Shown here piece after piece: positions 30,503 through 38,995 of a DNA stretch of 64,000 nucleotides. Position 1 is the stretch's first letter. The number at the start of each line of letters is the position of its first letter. Source of the stretch: Planctomycetota bacterium (GTDB taxonomy: Bacteria; Planctomycetota; Planctomycetia; Pirellulales; UBA7805); the NCBI GenBank assembly GCA_003389215.1, contig QQVP01000011.1, forward strand, positions 1-64,000, read 5' to 3'. Position numbers and translations under genes: made by a program. Below the pieces are notes generated by a model. It ran no database searches. It was not told the origin of the DNA and was given only the letters and a program-made list of their open reading frames with translations.

Positions 30503-31423
30503 CTACTTGACCACCTGCCAGACCACCGGCTTGTAGGTCGAAGTCTCGGACGAGTGCTTCGTCGACGCCGAGGTGTTGCGAATCTCCGTGCGATGCGCCT
30601 GCCGATCGCGGGGATTGAACAGCCGCGGGGCGTCGATGTCGGACTTCTTTTGGGTGCCGGTGCGTTGCATGGTATCGCTGACACCCGGGTCGGTGTCCGG
30701 CTCGTCGATGACGCTACCGTGATCCCCGGTTGGTTCCTTGCGCGTTTCCACGTCGGCGGGGTCCTCGGACAACGTCGGCGGCGGTGTTTCGTCGCGCCTG
30801 GTCGTGGTCGTGGCCGAGTCGGAGAAGGTCATCGTCGAGCCGGTGCCGCAGCTGCCGTCGGCACACGAGGTGGGCGAGCAATCGGTGCAGCCCACGACAC
30901 CGCAGGTCGCACAGGGGCTGGCACACTGAGTCGTGCAAACAGGGCGGTAGGTCGTGTAGGCAACTTGCCGAACCTGCTGAACCATCGTCGTCACCGGGCG
31001 CAGCACCGTCTGGCAGCAGCCGGTACAGGCGTCGCACGATTGGACGGCCCGGTAGGTCGTCGTCGGTACGGATACGATCTGAGGACGATACGCGGTTTGC
31101 GCGACCATGTTGCAGGTGGTGCAGGGCGAGCAGCAGGTTGTGCACGGCGAGTAACAGGTGGTGCAGGGCGAGGCACACGTCGTGCAGGGCGAGTAGGCCG
31201 TCGTCACGACCGGTCGCATTACTGTGGTGGCGACGACGGGTCGGAAGGTCGACGTGTAGATGCCACCTCGCCAGGGAAAGAGCGGACGGAAGGCGCGAAC
31301 TTGCCACACGCCGGTGGCCGGGTTGTACCAGCCAACCTGGGCTTCACTCTGCGACGGGGCCGCGGCAAACAGACCCACGGCCAGCAGCAAGAACAACGAA
31401 CAACGGAGAATGCGTGCGAACAT
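30503..31423 (-). CDS. Secreted protein with SPCTTC heptad repeats
   Basis: 306 residues with a signal peptide (LFLLLAVGLFAAAPSQSEA) and SD GGAG 8 bases before the ATG. The N-terminal part starts VGWYNPATGVWQ; then four 7-residue units SPCTTC(A/Y/C/N) at about 78-105 (31109-31192). More Cys follow in SCDACTGCC and CASPCATCGVVGCTDC. The C-terminal 100 residues are polar and low-complexity. Repeated Cys pairs in an exported protein suggest disulfides or metal binding, but no family is recognised. A promoter is seen at 31498-31526. A structural cell-envelope role is possible. Confidence 0.75.
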   Translation of the reverse strand: MFARILRCSLFLLLAVGLFAAAPSQSEAQVGWYNPATGVWQVRAFRPLFPWRGGIYTSTFRPVVATTVMRPVVTTAYSPCTTCASPCTTCYSPCTTCCSPCTTCNMVAQTAYRPQIVSVPTTTYRAVQSCDACTGCCQTVLRPVTTMVQQVRQVAYTTYRPVCTTQCASPCATCGVVGCTDCSPTSCADGSCGTGSTMTFSDSATTTTRRDETPPPTLSEDPADVETRKEPTGDHGSVIDEPDTDPGVSDTMQRTGTQKKSDIDAPRLFNPRDRQAHRTEIRNTSASTKHSSETSTYKPVVWQVVK

Positions 31424-31497
31424 GGAAGTGGCTCCGAAAGCGGGTGCGATTTGGGTGCCCGTCTATCCCTGGGAAATGCGTAAGTACCTACTTATCT

Positions 31498-31526
31498 ATA
31501 GAAATGGCAGCGGGCCTCTCTGTCAA
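31498..31526 (-). promoter_or_regulatory. Promoter of the SPCTTC-repeat gene
   Basis: On the minus strand TTGACA (31526-31521), a 17-bp spacer and TTCTAT (31503-31498). It gives a leader of roughly 70 nt before the ATG at 31423. It is the best candidate in the region 31424-31712, which has no gene. Confidence 0.5.
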
Positions 31527-31712
31527 CAACCAGCGGTGCTGGCACGGCATTTTGGTAGCTGATTTTGATTGGGGAACTTGAGGGGACTGGGGGGGGGCAG
31601 TGAAGGTTGTGCGGATTCATCCACCACCCTTGGCCCAGCGGTACCGACTGCCTTACGGAAATCCTAGTTTAAAGCCGCCCGAGAGGACGAGCCAGATGGG
31701 GTGTTTTTCTGT

Positions 31713-32492
31713 TCATATAGCGCGCTGATTCTGGCGTAACTGAGTTTGAGCAAGGTAGTTCGCCTCGCCGCCCTGATTGTAGCCGCGAAGGCGTTCGTAG
31801 CGGTCATAAAGATCGAACAGCACCGAGCGCATGTTGCCCCGATGCAACGTCAAGAGATGTGCCAATTCTGCATCGTCGACGCCGAACGAGCGATGCGCGA
31901 GCAGCCGGTCGACCAGACGTCGGGCCAGCGGTAGCGAGACTTCGGTTTGCCAGATTGCTGGCAGGCCCATGTCGCGGTGGGCCGTGATCAACAGACCCCA
32001 GCCCCGTCGCCGACAGCAGCGGCCCAGACGCCAGCGGGCTCGCCAGGCGAGTTGCTCGTAGCCGTCGACCACCAGCAGCACGTGGGTCGCGCCGCCGTCC
32101 GGTTCGAGCCCGCCGACCGTCGCGAACTCGCCGACCGGTTTGAGGAAGTCGGCGGGCAGGCGTCGCTGTCCGTCGTGCAAAGCGATGGCGCGAACTTCTT
32201 GGCCCCGCTCCGCGAGCCGCGGCACCAGCGCGGCCAACAGGGTCGACTTGCCCGAGCCGTGCGGACCGACGATCTGGCCGCGGTTGCCGGACCGGGCCAG
32301 GCGGTCGACGAGTTCGTCGAGGGCGATCTGTTGTCGCGGCTCGTCGGCACCCGCCTCGCAGAGGAACGGCATCGCCCCCGGCCGCACGGCGCGCGACGAG
32401 AACGGATTGGTCGGCCGCGTCGTCGCCAGAAACCCGGGGCACGCAGGAGACGCCAGCAGTGGATCTGCTCTCTCGGTCGCGATCTCAGCCAT
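31713..32492 (-). CDS. P-loop ATPase coupled to the preceding membrane protein gene
   Basis: 259 residues. ATG 32492 overlaps the stop of the upstream gene by 8 bases, which indicates translational coupling and fixes the start. Walker A is GPHGSGKSTLLAAL (about 55-68); a Walker B-like LLVVDGYEQL is near 140; ITAHRD follows and could be a sensor motif. The C-terminus is helical (HLLTLHRGNMRSVLFDLYDRYERL). It looks like a small AAA/STAND-like nucleotide-binding protein. Without further domains its role is unknown; the coupling says it works with the membrane protein encoded by 32485-34293. Confidence 0.7.
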   Translation of the reverse strand: MAEIATERADPLLASPACPGFLATTRPTNPFSSRAVRPGAMPFLCEAGADEPRQQIALDELVDRLARSGNRGQIVGPHGSGKSTLLAALVPRLAERGQEVRAIALHDGQRRLPADFLKPVGEFATVGGLEPDGGATHVLLVVDGYEQLAWRARWRLGRCCRRRGWGLLITAHRDMGLPAIWQTEVSLPLARRLVDRLLAHRSFGVDDAELAHLLTLHRGNMRSVLFDLYDRYERLRGYNQGGEANYLAQTQLRQNQRAI

Positions 32493-34293
32493 CGGCGATT
32501 TGCTCCTCCGCCATGTCGACTTCGTCGAGCTCGTCGCCCGTATCGCGGCCCTCGTCGACCACGCGGGCCGAAGGAACCTCGCCCAGGCGGAACCCTTCTT
32601 CGGCAACCAACTCGCGGCCGCGCGGCAGAAACGCCCGCACGCGGACGCACCAGCGGACCCGCACCAGGACGCCATCGTAGCTGAGCGGGCTGTTGGGCAG
32701 CACGGTGGTGAAGTGCTGGGTCGCCCGCAGGTCGACATAGTGTTCGTCGTCGTTCGTTTGCCGCTGGAAGAAATGGACCGCCAGGTCCTCGTCGCCCTTG
32801 CCCTCGGTAAACCACAACACGGAGACTTCGACCGCGCGGATATCGTTGGGGTTCATCACGTCGACGAAGTACTCGCCGGCGAGGGTTTCGCCCGGTTGAT
32901 ATTGGCGGCTGTCGGTGATCAGTCGGAGGGAGACTTGAGCTTTACTCATGGGCTCGGCAGCGGACGGGGGCTCGGCAGCGGACGGGGGCTCGGCGGAGGA
33001 CGGGGGCGTCTTGCCGGGCGTGACGACGACCGGAAAGTCGCGGCGGAAGTCGGGCCAGCGAGCGACCTCGACCTGAACCGACAACATCCAGTTCAGCGAA
33101 TTGTTCGGCGAGACGAACGAGTGCATGGCGTCGGCCGGGATCTCGAAGGTGCAGCGAGTTTCGTACGGCAGCCCGGTCTGCACATCGATGTCGGCGCGGG
33201 TCAACAGCGGTTGTCGAAAGACGAGCGCCGTGTCGGTCACGGTGTCGGTGCCCTGGCGATAGGTGGCCTTTTCCTGACAGAGCAGAAACACGTCGAGTCG
33301 GCGGATGGCCAGGTTTCCCCCCTGGGAAAGCAGGATTTCGTACTCGCGACGGGGCTGCAGCGGATGATCGCTGATTTCCAGCCAGGTGCTGCCGATGCCT
33401 GTGGTAATCAACAACTGACGGATCGCCCGGTAGAGCAGCCAGGCCCCGGCTCCGACGAACGGCAGCATGAACAGCGTCAACAGCCACTCGGGCTCGCTGC
33501 GGAGATGGCTGCGAATCACGATGACCAGGAAGATCGACACGAACCCGTTCCAGACCAGACAGAAGACGATCGCGCCGAGCAGCTTCATGCCGGGCGTGGT
33601 TTCCATGGGCAGACGAAAGGCGAGCGTCGTGCCGGGACTGTCCTTGAGTGCCTCGTCGCCGGGAATGTAGGGGAACTCGTCCGGCTCGGCGGTTGCCGAC
33701 TCGAACAGATCGCCGGCCGCAACCTGGCGGGCGAAGGCGGAGCGACGCTCGCGCGAGGTGCGCGATTGCACCAGCGCGTAGCCGGTGCCGAGCAGCCCCA
33801 CCAGCATGAACGTGGCGGGCAGAAACAATGCCAGCCACACCCACCAGCGATAGCCGCGCACCAGCACGACGTCGCCGGGCTTCGCCGGATCGTACCAGCA
33901 GTAGTAGGAGCGATTGGACTCGAACTGATCGAGTATCGCTTCGGCCGCGTCGCGCTCGGCATAGGCGGTGTCCATGTTGTCGTAGGTCCACGCGGACAGC
34001 GGGCGCTCCTCGACGCGATAGTCGATGCGGATCTCGGGTCGATACATGACCGGCTTTTCGTCCGCCTCGACCTCGACGACGCGCTTGTCGACCACCTTGG
34101 CTTCGGCCTGTCGATAGACCTGGTTCACGCGCCAATCGGGTACGATCTGGCTGCGCACGACCAAGACGAGCGCCGTGGTGCCGATCACGAGCAACGCCAG
34201 GTAGAAGATCGCTTCGCCGAAGCGACCGAGTCCTTGCGAACCGGTAGCGCGGTCGCCACGTTTCTTGCGTACGAATTTGAAGGTGCGAGCCAA
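32485..34293 (-). CDS. Multi-pass membrane protein, DUF3592-like N-terminal region
   Basis: 602 residues from TTG 34293, chosen because AAAGGAG lies 7 bases upstream; an ATG further upstream has no ribosome site. Hydrophobic segments lie near residues 25-45, 150-175, 245-270 and 285-305. The region between the first two (VMYRPEIRIDYRVEERPLSA...) resembles DUF3592 proteins. After about residue 420 is a linker with the PPSAAE unit repeated about three times, then a beta-sandwich-like domain of arrestin type (VSLRLITDSRQYQPGETLAG). Probably an inner-membrane protein with a cytoplasmic C-terminus. Overlaps the ATPase gene downstream. Confidence 0.65.
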   Translation of the reverse strand: MARTFKFVRKKRGDRATGSQGLGRFGEAIFYLALLVIGTTALVLVVRSQIVPDWRVNQVYRQAEAKVVDKRVVEVEADEKPVMYRPEIRIDYRVEERPLSAWTYDNMDTAYAERDAAEAILDQFESNRSYYCWYDPAKPGDVVLVRGYRWWVWLALFLPATFMLVGLLGTGYALVQSRTSRERRSAFARQVAAGDLFESATAEPDEFPYIPGDEALKDSPGTTLAFRLPMETTPGMKLLGAIVFCLVWNGFVSIFLVIVIRSHLRSEPEWLLTLFMLPFVGAGAWLLYRAIRQLLITTGIGSTWLEISDHPLQPRREYEILLSQGGNLAIRRLDVFLLCQEKATYRQGTDTVTDTALVFRQPLLTRADIDVQTGLPYETRCTFEIPADAMHSFVSPNNSLNWMLSVQVEVARWPDFRRDFPVVVTPGKTPPSSAEPPSAAEPPSAAEPMSKAQVSLRLITDSRQYQPGETLAGEYFVDVMNPNDIRAVEVSVLWFTEGKGDEDLAVHFFQRQTNDDEHYVDLRATQHFTTVLPNSPLSYDGVLVRVRWCVRVRAFLPRGRELVAEEGFRLGEVPSARVVDEGRDTGDELDEVDMAEEQIADG

Positions 34294-34442
34294 CTCGCGG
34301 CTCCTTTGCCGTGGGATGGCCAGCGCGAAACCACGCACGGCAATCACCGCGCGCAGACCGCTCGCTGGCCCTCGCATTTGCGAAGCCGCTCATTATAGCC
34401 GGACCGCCGTCGCCGCGCGGTGGCGCGACGACTCACAGCCGA

Positions 34443-34697
34443 TCAGTCGCCGCGGCGCATGAAGCCGATGCTGGCCAGTGCCTGATAGACTTCCTGCAAG
34501 GTCTTTTCTCCGAAGTTGGAGATTTCCAGCAGGTCGTCGGGCGTGCGGTGGAGCAAGTCGCCCACCGTAAAGATGCCCCGTTCCTCAAGACAATTGGTGG
34601 TCCGCACCGAAAGGCCGATCTCGGCCGTGCTCATCGCCAGACGCTCGTCGAGACTCTGAACGTTATCGTGACCGACGGGAATCGGGATGCGACTCAT
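34443..34697 (-). CDS. Stand-alone RNA polymerase alpha C-terminal-domain protein
   Basis: 84 residues, ATG preceded by GGGAGGGAT. From residue 24 it matches the RpoA C-terminal domain: LSVRTTNCLEERGIFTVGDL then LLEISNFGEKTLQEVYQAL. The Arg and Asn of VRTTN correspond to E. coli R265 and N268, which contact promoter UP-element DNA and activators. The N-terminal assembly domain of RpoA is absent, and no ribosomal-protein genes lie nearby, so this is a separate small gene. It could bind DNA or regulators in competition with the polymerase; that is inference. Known in other planctomycetes as a lone alpha-CTD. Confidence 0.85.
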   Translation of the reverse strand: MSRIPIPVGHDNVQSLDERLAMSTAEIGLSVRTTNCLEERGIFTVGDLLHRTPDDLLEISNFGEKTLQEVYQALASIGFMRRGD

Positions 34698-34908
34698 GGG
34701 ATCCCTCCCTTCTATCAGAGAGATGTGACAAACAATCCTTCAAACCGAACGCCGAGAGGCGACATCGCCAACGACCTTTTCGGCTCATCACAACTCTGGC
34801 AATATATCACGATTCGCGGCTGGCGCTACCGGTGGTGCCAGGCAGCCGCAGAATTTTCCCCCGCTAGCACGGCCGCGACCCCGTTCATGGCGGCGCGTGG
34901 CGGACCGC

Positions 34909-34914
34909 TATAAT
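34909..34914 (+). promoter_or_regulatory. -10 box TATAAT before the helicase gene
   Basis: TATAAT followed by AAACG; the same extended form (TACAATAAACG) stands before ppk2. It lies inside the 340-bp gap 34698-35037, between the divergent alpha-CTD and helicase genes. No clear -35 is visible. Confidence 0.45.
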
Positions 34915-35037
34915 AAACGTCGCGCGATGCGATCGCGCACCGTTGCCGTGTGTCGCCAACGTGGTCCGAGGACCGCGGCCCCCACGGCGCCAAGGCCGCA
35001 ACGAGTTTCCGCTGCCCGCGTCGCTCGAGAAACTACG

Positions 35038-37416
35038 GTGGATGTTTCGTCCAATTCGTTAACTGCCGCCCAGCGCGAGGCCGTCGAACATATCGACGGG
35101 CCCTTGTTGATTCTGGCAGGACCGGGTAGCGGCAAGACACGGGTCGTCACGCAGCGCATCGCGCATCTGGTGCGGCAGGGGGTGCCCGCCCATCAGATCG
35201 TCGGGCTGACCTTTACCAACAAGGCGGCGGACGAGATGCGCAGCCGGGTCGAGACCCTGATCGGCCCGTCGCGGGTCTGGCTGGGAACGTTTCACCGCTT
35301 TTGCTCGCGGCTGCTTCGTCGCTACGCCTCGCTCGTGGGTCTCGACGAGAATTTTACGATCTACGACAGCGACGACAGCTTGCGGATGCTCAAACGCACG
35401 CTCGAGCAGATGGATCAGCCGCCGACGCACTTCATGCCCGAGCAGATTCGCAGCGCCATCAGCTGGGCCAAGAACAACCTGATCACGCCCCAGCAGTACG
35501 AGCCGCGACAGGGCCACGCGCTCGGCAGCGCGGTCGTGCGGGTTTATCCCGAGTATCAGGCGCGAATGCGGATCGCCAACGCGGTCGACTTCGACGACCT
35601 GCTGCTGCACGTCGGTACGCTGTTGCGCGAGAACGCGGAACTGCGGGCGGAGCTCGACGAGCGCTATCGCTACATCCTGGTCGACGAGTATCAGGACACC
35701 AACCTGGTGCAGTACGCCATTGCCCGGGCGCTCTCGATCGACCATCCCAACCTGGCGGTCACGGGCGATCCCGATCAGTCGATCTTTGGCTGGCGGGGGG
35801 CGAACATCAGCAATATTCTCGACTTTCAGCGCGACTATCCCGATGTGAAGGTCGTGCGGCTCGAGCAGAACTACCGTAGCTCGAAGCAGATTCTCCGCGT
35901 GGCCGACGCACTAATCGTGCACAACCAGCGCCGCAAAGAAAAGCGTCTGTTCACGGAAAACGACGAAGGTTCGCCCGTGCGACTGACGCACTACGCCACA
36001 CATCGCGAAGAGGCCCAGCGTATCGCCGACGAAATCGCGGTCGAGATTGCCAGCGGACGGCGGCGGCCGAGCGATTTTGCCATCTTCTACCGCATCAACG
36101 CCTTGAGTCGGGCCTTCGAATTCGCGCTCCGCGAACGCGGCATTCCCTTTCAGCTGGTCAAAGGCCTGGAGTTCTATCAGCGCAAAGAAATCAAGGACGT
36201 GATGTCCTACCTGCACTTGATCAACAATCCGCGCGACGACGTGGCGCTGTTGCGGGTGATCAACACGCCCACGCGGGGCATCGGCAAGAAGACGATCCTT
36301 GGCTTGACCGAACATGCTACCCGCTACGGACAGACCTTGTTCGCCTCGGCCCAAGAGACGGGTTTGATCGAGGCGCTCGGCAAACGGGCGGCCACGGCCG
36401 TGGGACGCTTCGTCAAGATTGTCGATCATCTGGCCGAAACGGCCAGCGCGCCGGTCGAAGAGATTGTCGGTCGGGTGCTCAGCGAGTCGGGCTATCAGAA
36501 GAGCCTGCAGGAGTCGGGGCTCGAAGAGGACGAGTCCCGGTTGGCCAACATCGAAGAACTGTTGACGGTGGCCCGTGAGTTTGACGAGCGGTTTGGCGAA
36601 GAGGCCGGGCTGTCGGCATTTCTCGAGGAGACGGCCCTGGTCAACGACGTCGACCAGTGGGAAGAAGAGATCGATCGCGTCACGCTGATGACGATGCACT
36701 CGGCCAAGGGACTGGAGTTTCCCGTCGTCTATATCGTGGCGGCTGAAGAGGGCCTGCTGCCGCACGAGCGGAGTCGCGAGGATCCCGATCGCCTGGAAGA
36801 AGAGCGGCGGCTGCTGTTCGTCGGCATGACGCGGGCCGAGGAAGAGTTGCAGCTCAGCCTGGCCACGCAGCGTGAGTTTCGCGGCCAGCGGCGACGCACC
36901 GTGCCCAGCTCGTTCCTGATGGAGTTGCCCCGCGAGCAGATGAAGGTCGTCGAGCCGGCCGCCGACTGGACGACCGGCGAGTTCGAAGAGGACGAGTTCT
37001 TCGACGGCTGGGAAGATGACGACGGTTTCGACGCGACGGATGAGGAGGCGGACGAGAACTTCGACGAATCGCCAAAAGAGTTTGGTGGCGATCGCGAAGA
37101 GGACGCGGAGGCAGCGGAGGCGGGCCGCGCCACTGCTCGTCAGGCGGATGCAAAGTCGACGTTGACGACGGCGGCCCAATTGCACGAGTCGCGCGAGCCA
37201 ACTGCGGCGACCCCGAAGACCAAGTCGGCGCCGCCTGTCTCGCCCGAGGAGTTCCGCGTCGGCATGGCGGTCGTGCATCCAGAGTATGGGCTGGGCAAGG
37301 TCGCTGCCCTGAGTGGTTCCGCCACGCAGCGCACCGCGACGGTGCAGTTTGTCACCGCGGGCGAGCGGAAGTTCCGTTTGCAGCACAGCGCTTTGCGTCC
37401 GGCTCGCGAAACGTAG
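35038..37416 (+). CDS. pcrA: ATP-dependent DNA helicase PcrA/UvrD
   Basis: 792 residues from GTG 35038; an in-frame ATG at 34927 would add 37 residues of low-complexity sequence right behind the -10 box, so GTG is preferred. SF1A motifs in order: Q-motif LTAAQREAVEH, Walker A LAGPGSGKTRVVTQRI, GLTFTNKAADEMRSR, VDEYQDTN (motif II), GDPDQSIFGWRGA (III), LEQNYRSS (IV), TMHSAKGLEFPVVY (V), VGMTRAEEEL (VI). A long acidic linker (about 660-720) leads to a C-terminal tudor-like domain (GMAVVHPEYGLGKV), which binds RNA polymerase in PcrA. Unwinds DNA 3'-5' in nucleotide-excision repair, replication and R-loop handling. Confidence 0.95.
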   Translation: MDVSSNSLTAAQREAVEHIDGPLLILAGPGSGKTRVVTQRIAHLVRQGVPAHQIVGLTFTNKAADEMRSRVETLIGPSRVWLGTFHRFCSRLLRRYASLVGLDENFTIYDSDDSLRMLKRTLEQMDQPPTHFMPEQIRSAISWAKNNLITPQQYEPRQGHALGSAVVRVYPEYQARMRIANAVDFDDLLLHVGTLLRENAELRAELDERYRYILVDEYQDTNLVQYAIARALSIDHPNLAVTGDPDQSIFGWRGANISNILDFQRDYPDVKVVRLEQNYRSSKQILRVADALIVHNQRRKEKRLFTENDEGSPVRLTHYATHREEAQRIADEIAVEIASGRRRPSDFAIFYRINALSRAFEFALRERGIPFQLVKGLEFYQRKEIKDVMSYLHLINNPRDDVALLRVINTPTRGIGKKTILGLTEHATRYGQTLFASAQETGLIEALGKRAATAVGRFVKIVDHLAETASAPVEEIVGRVLSESGYQKSLQESGLEEDESRLANIEELLTVAREFDERFGEEAGLSAFLEETALVNDVDQWEEEIDRVTLMTMHSAKGLEFPVVYIVAAEEGLLPHERSREDPDRLEEERRLLFVGMTRAEEELQLSLATQREFRGQRRRTVPSSFLMELPREQMKVVEPAADWTTGEFEEDEFFDGWEDDDGFDATDEEADENFDESPKEFGGDREEDAEAAEAGRATARQADAKSTLTTAAQLHESREPTAATPKTKSAPPVSPEEFRVGMAVVHPEYGLGKVAALSGSATQRTATVQFVTAGERKFRLQHSALRPARET

Positions 37417-37472
37417 GCACGCGACGCGATCGCTTGAACTGGCTGCATGAGTCGCAGCCAAATGAAACACCT

Positions 37473-38921
37473 ATGAACGACTTTCCCAAGATAACCCGCT
37501 TTGCCGATGCCGCCGCGCTCCGCGCGCGGCTGGCCGAGCTCGACTTGGAATTGCCGGTCGACGACGAGATTCTTACCGCCGAGGCCGGCTCGCCGTTGGC
37601 CGAACCCCATCGCTTCGGAAATCTGCCGCTGGGCAATCGCTGGTGTGTCCATCCCATGGAAGGTTGGGACGCGAACGCCGATGGCACGCCCAGCGAATTG
37701 ACGTTGCGCCGGTGGCGCCACTTCGGCGAGAGCGGGGCCAAGCTGATCTGGGGCGGCGAGGCGGCGACCGTTGTTGCCGAAGGCCGGGCCAATCCGCATC
37801 AGTGCGTCGCCACAGCCGCGAATCGCGACGGCTTTGCCCGCCTGTTGGAAACGGTCTGCGACGCGCACCTGGAGAAATTCGGCGCCACGGACGACCTGGT
37901 CGTCGGCCTGCAATTGACGCACTCCGGTCGGTTCTCGCGGCCGCACGGGCCGCAGCTGGAGCCGAAGATTGCGTACCACCATCCGGTGCTCGACGCCAAG
38001 TTCGGTATCGACCCGGCGGACGACGGGCCGCTGCTTGGCGACGACGACATCGAACGGCTGATCGACGCCTACGTCGCCGCTGCCGGCCTGGCCCGCGAGG
38101 TGGGCTTTCAGTTTGTCGATGTGAAGGCCTGCCACGGCTACTTGATGCACGAGTTTCTTAGTGCCCGTACGCGAGCTGGAAGGTTTGGCGGCGACCTGGA
38201 AGGCCGCAGCCGATTCCTGACGACCACGATCGAGCGGATTCGCGCGGAGTATGCCGATCTGCAGGTGGCGGTTCGACTGAGTGCCTTCGACTTGATTCCC
38301 TACGAGGAGCGCAACGGACAGGGTGTGCCGATCGATTACGAGCCGTTGCTGCCGTATCGCTACGGTTTTGGCATCGATGCCGATCAACCGCTGGCGATCG
38401 ACATGCGCGAAACGGTCGCGCTCATCCGTCGCCTGGAGGAGCTGGGTGTGGTGGCCATCAACGTCTCGGCCGGCAGCCCGTATTACGTGCCACATATTCA
38501 GCGGCCGGCCCTCTATCCGCCGTGCGATGGTTATCCGCCGCCGGAGGATCCGCTCATTGGCGTGGCCCGGCAGATTCTGGCAACCCGTCGGCTGAAGGCG
38601 GCCCTGCCCGAAACGTTTCTGGTCGGCTCGGGCTACTCCTACCTGCAGGAATTCCTACCGCATGTGGCCCAGGGGGTGATTCGCGAAGGTTGGGCCGACG
38701 CGGTGGGGCTCGGTCGCATGGTGCTCTCGTATCCTGGGATGCCGGTCGACACCCTCACGCTCGGCAAGACGGTGCGGAAGAAACTATGCCGCACATTCAG
38801 CGACTGCACGACCGCGCCCCGCAACGGCATGATCTCTGGCTGCTTCCCCTTGGATGATTTCTACCGCGAGCGGCCCGAAGCGGAGCGATTGAAGGAAATC
38901 AAGCAGGCCGCCCGCGGTTAG
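37473..38921 (+). CDS. NADH:flavin oxidoreductase, Old Yellow Enzyme family
   Basis: 482 residues, longer than the usual 350-400. ATG 37473 follows the helicase by 56 bp and probably shares its transcript. TIM-barrel FMN-enzyme motifs are visible: WGGEAATVVAEGRANPHQ, LQLTHSGRFSRP, VDVKACHGYLMHEFLS, RAGRFGGDLEGRSRFL, and WADAVGLGRMVLSYP near the FMN phosphate. The C-terminus carries Cys in KLCRTFSDCTTAP, reminiscent of the Fe-S cluster region of 2,4-dienoyl-CoA reductase-type members, but a full cluster motif is not evident. Substrate unknown. Confidence 0.85.
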   Translation: MNDFPKITRFADAAALRARLAELDLELPVDDEILTAEAGSPLAEPHRFGNLPLGNRWCVHPMEGWDANADGTPSELTLRRWRHFGESGAKLIWGGEAATVVAEGRANPHQCVATAANRDGFARLLETVCDAHLEKFGATDDLVVGLQLTHSGRFSRPHGPQLEPKIAYHHPVLDAKFGIDPADDGPLLGDDDIERLIDAYVAAAGLAREVGFQFVDVKACHGYLMHEFLSARTRAGRFGGDLEGRSRFLTTTIERIRAEYADLQVAVRLSAFDLIPYEERNGQGVPIDYEPLLPYRYGFGIDADQPLAIDMRETVALIRRLEELGVVAINVSAGSPYYVPHIQRPALYPPCDGYPPPEDPLIGVARQILATRRLKAALPETFLVGSGYSYLQEFLPHVAQGVIREGWADAVGLGRMVLSYPGMPVDTLTLGKTVRKKLCRTFSDCTTAPRNGMISGCFPLDDFYRERPEAERLKEIKQAARG

Positions 38922-38995
38922 ATCGCTTCTCATCGCGAGGCGCGGTGCGCCGTTTTCAATTCGCACGAAGTGTGAGGCGAGGCTGCGCCGGCGAT

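Noticed and set aside
35911..37470. Long minus-strand frame across the helicase
   Set aside because: Antisense shadow of pcrA, whose motifs are unmistakable.
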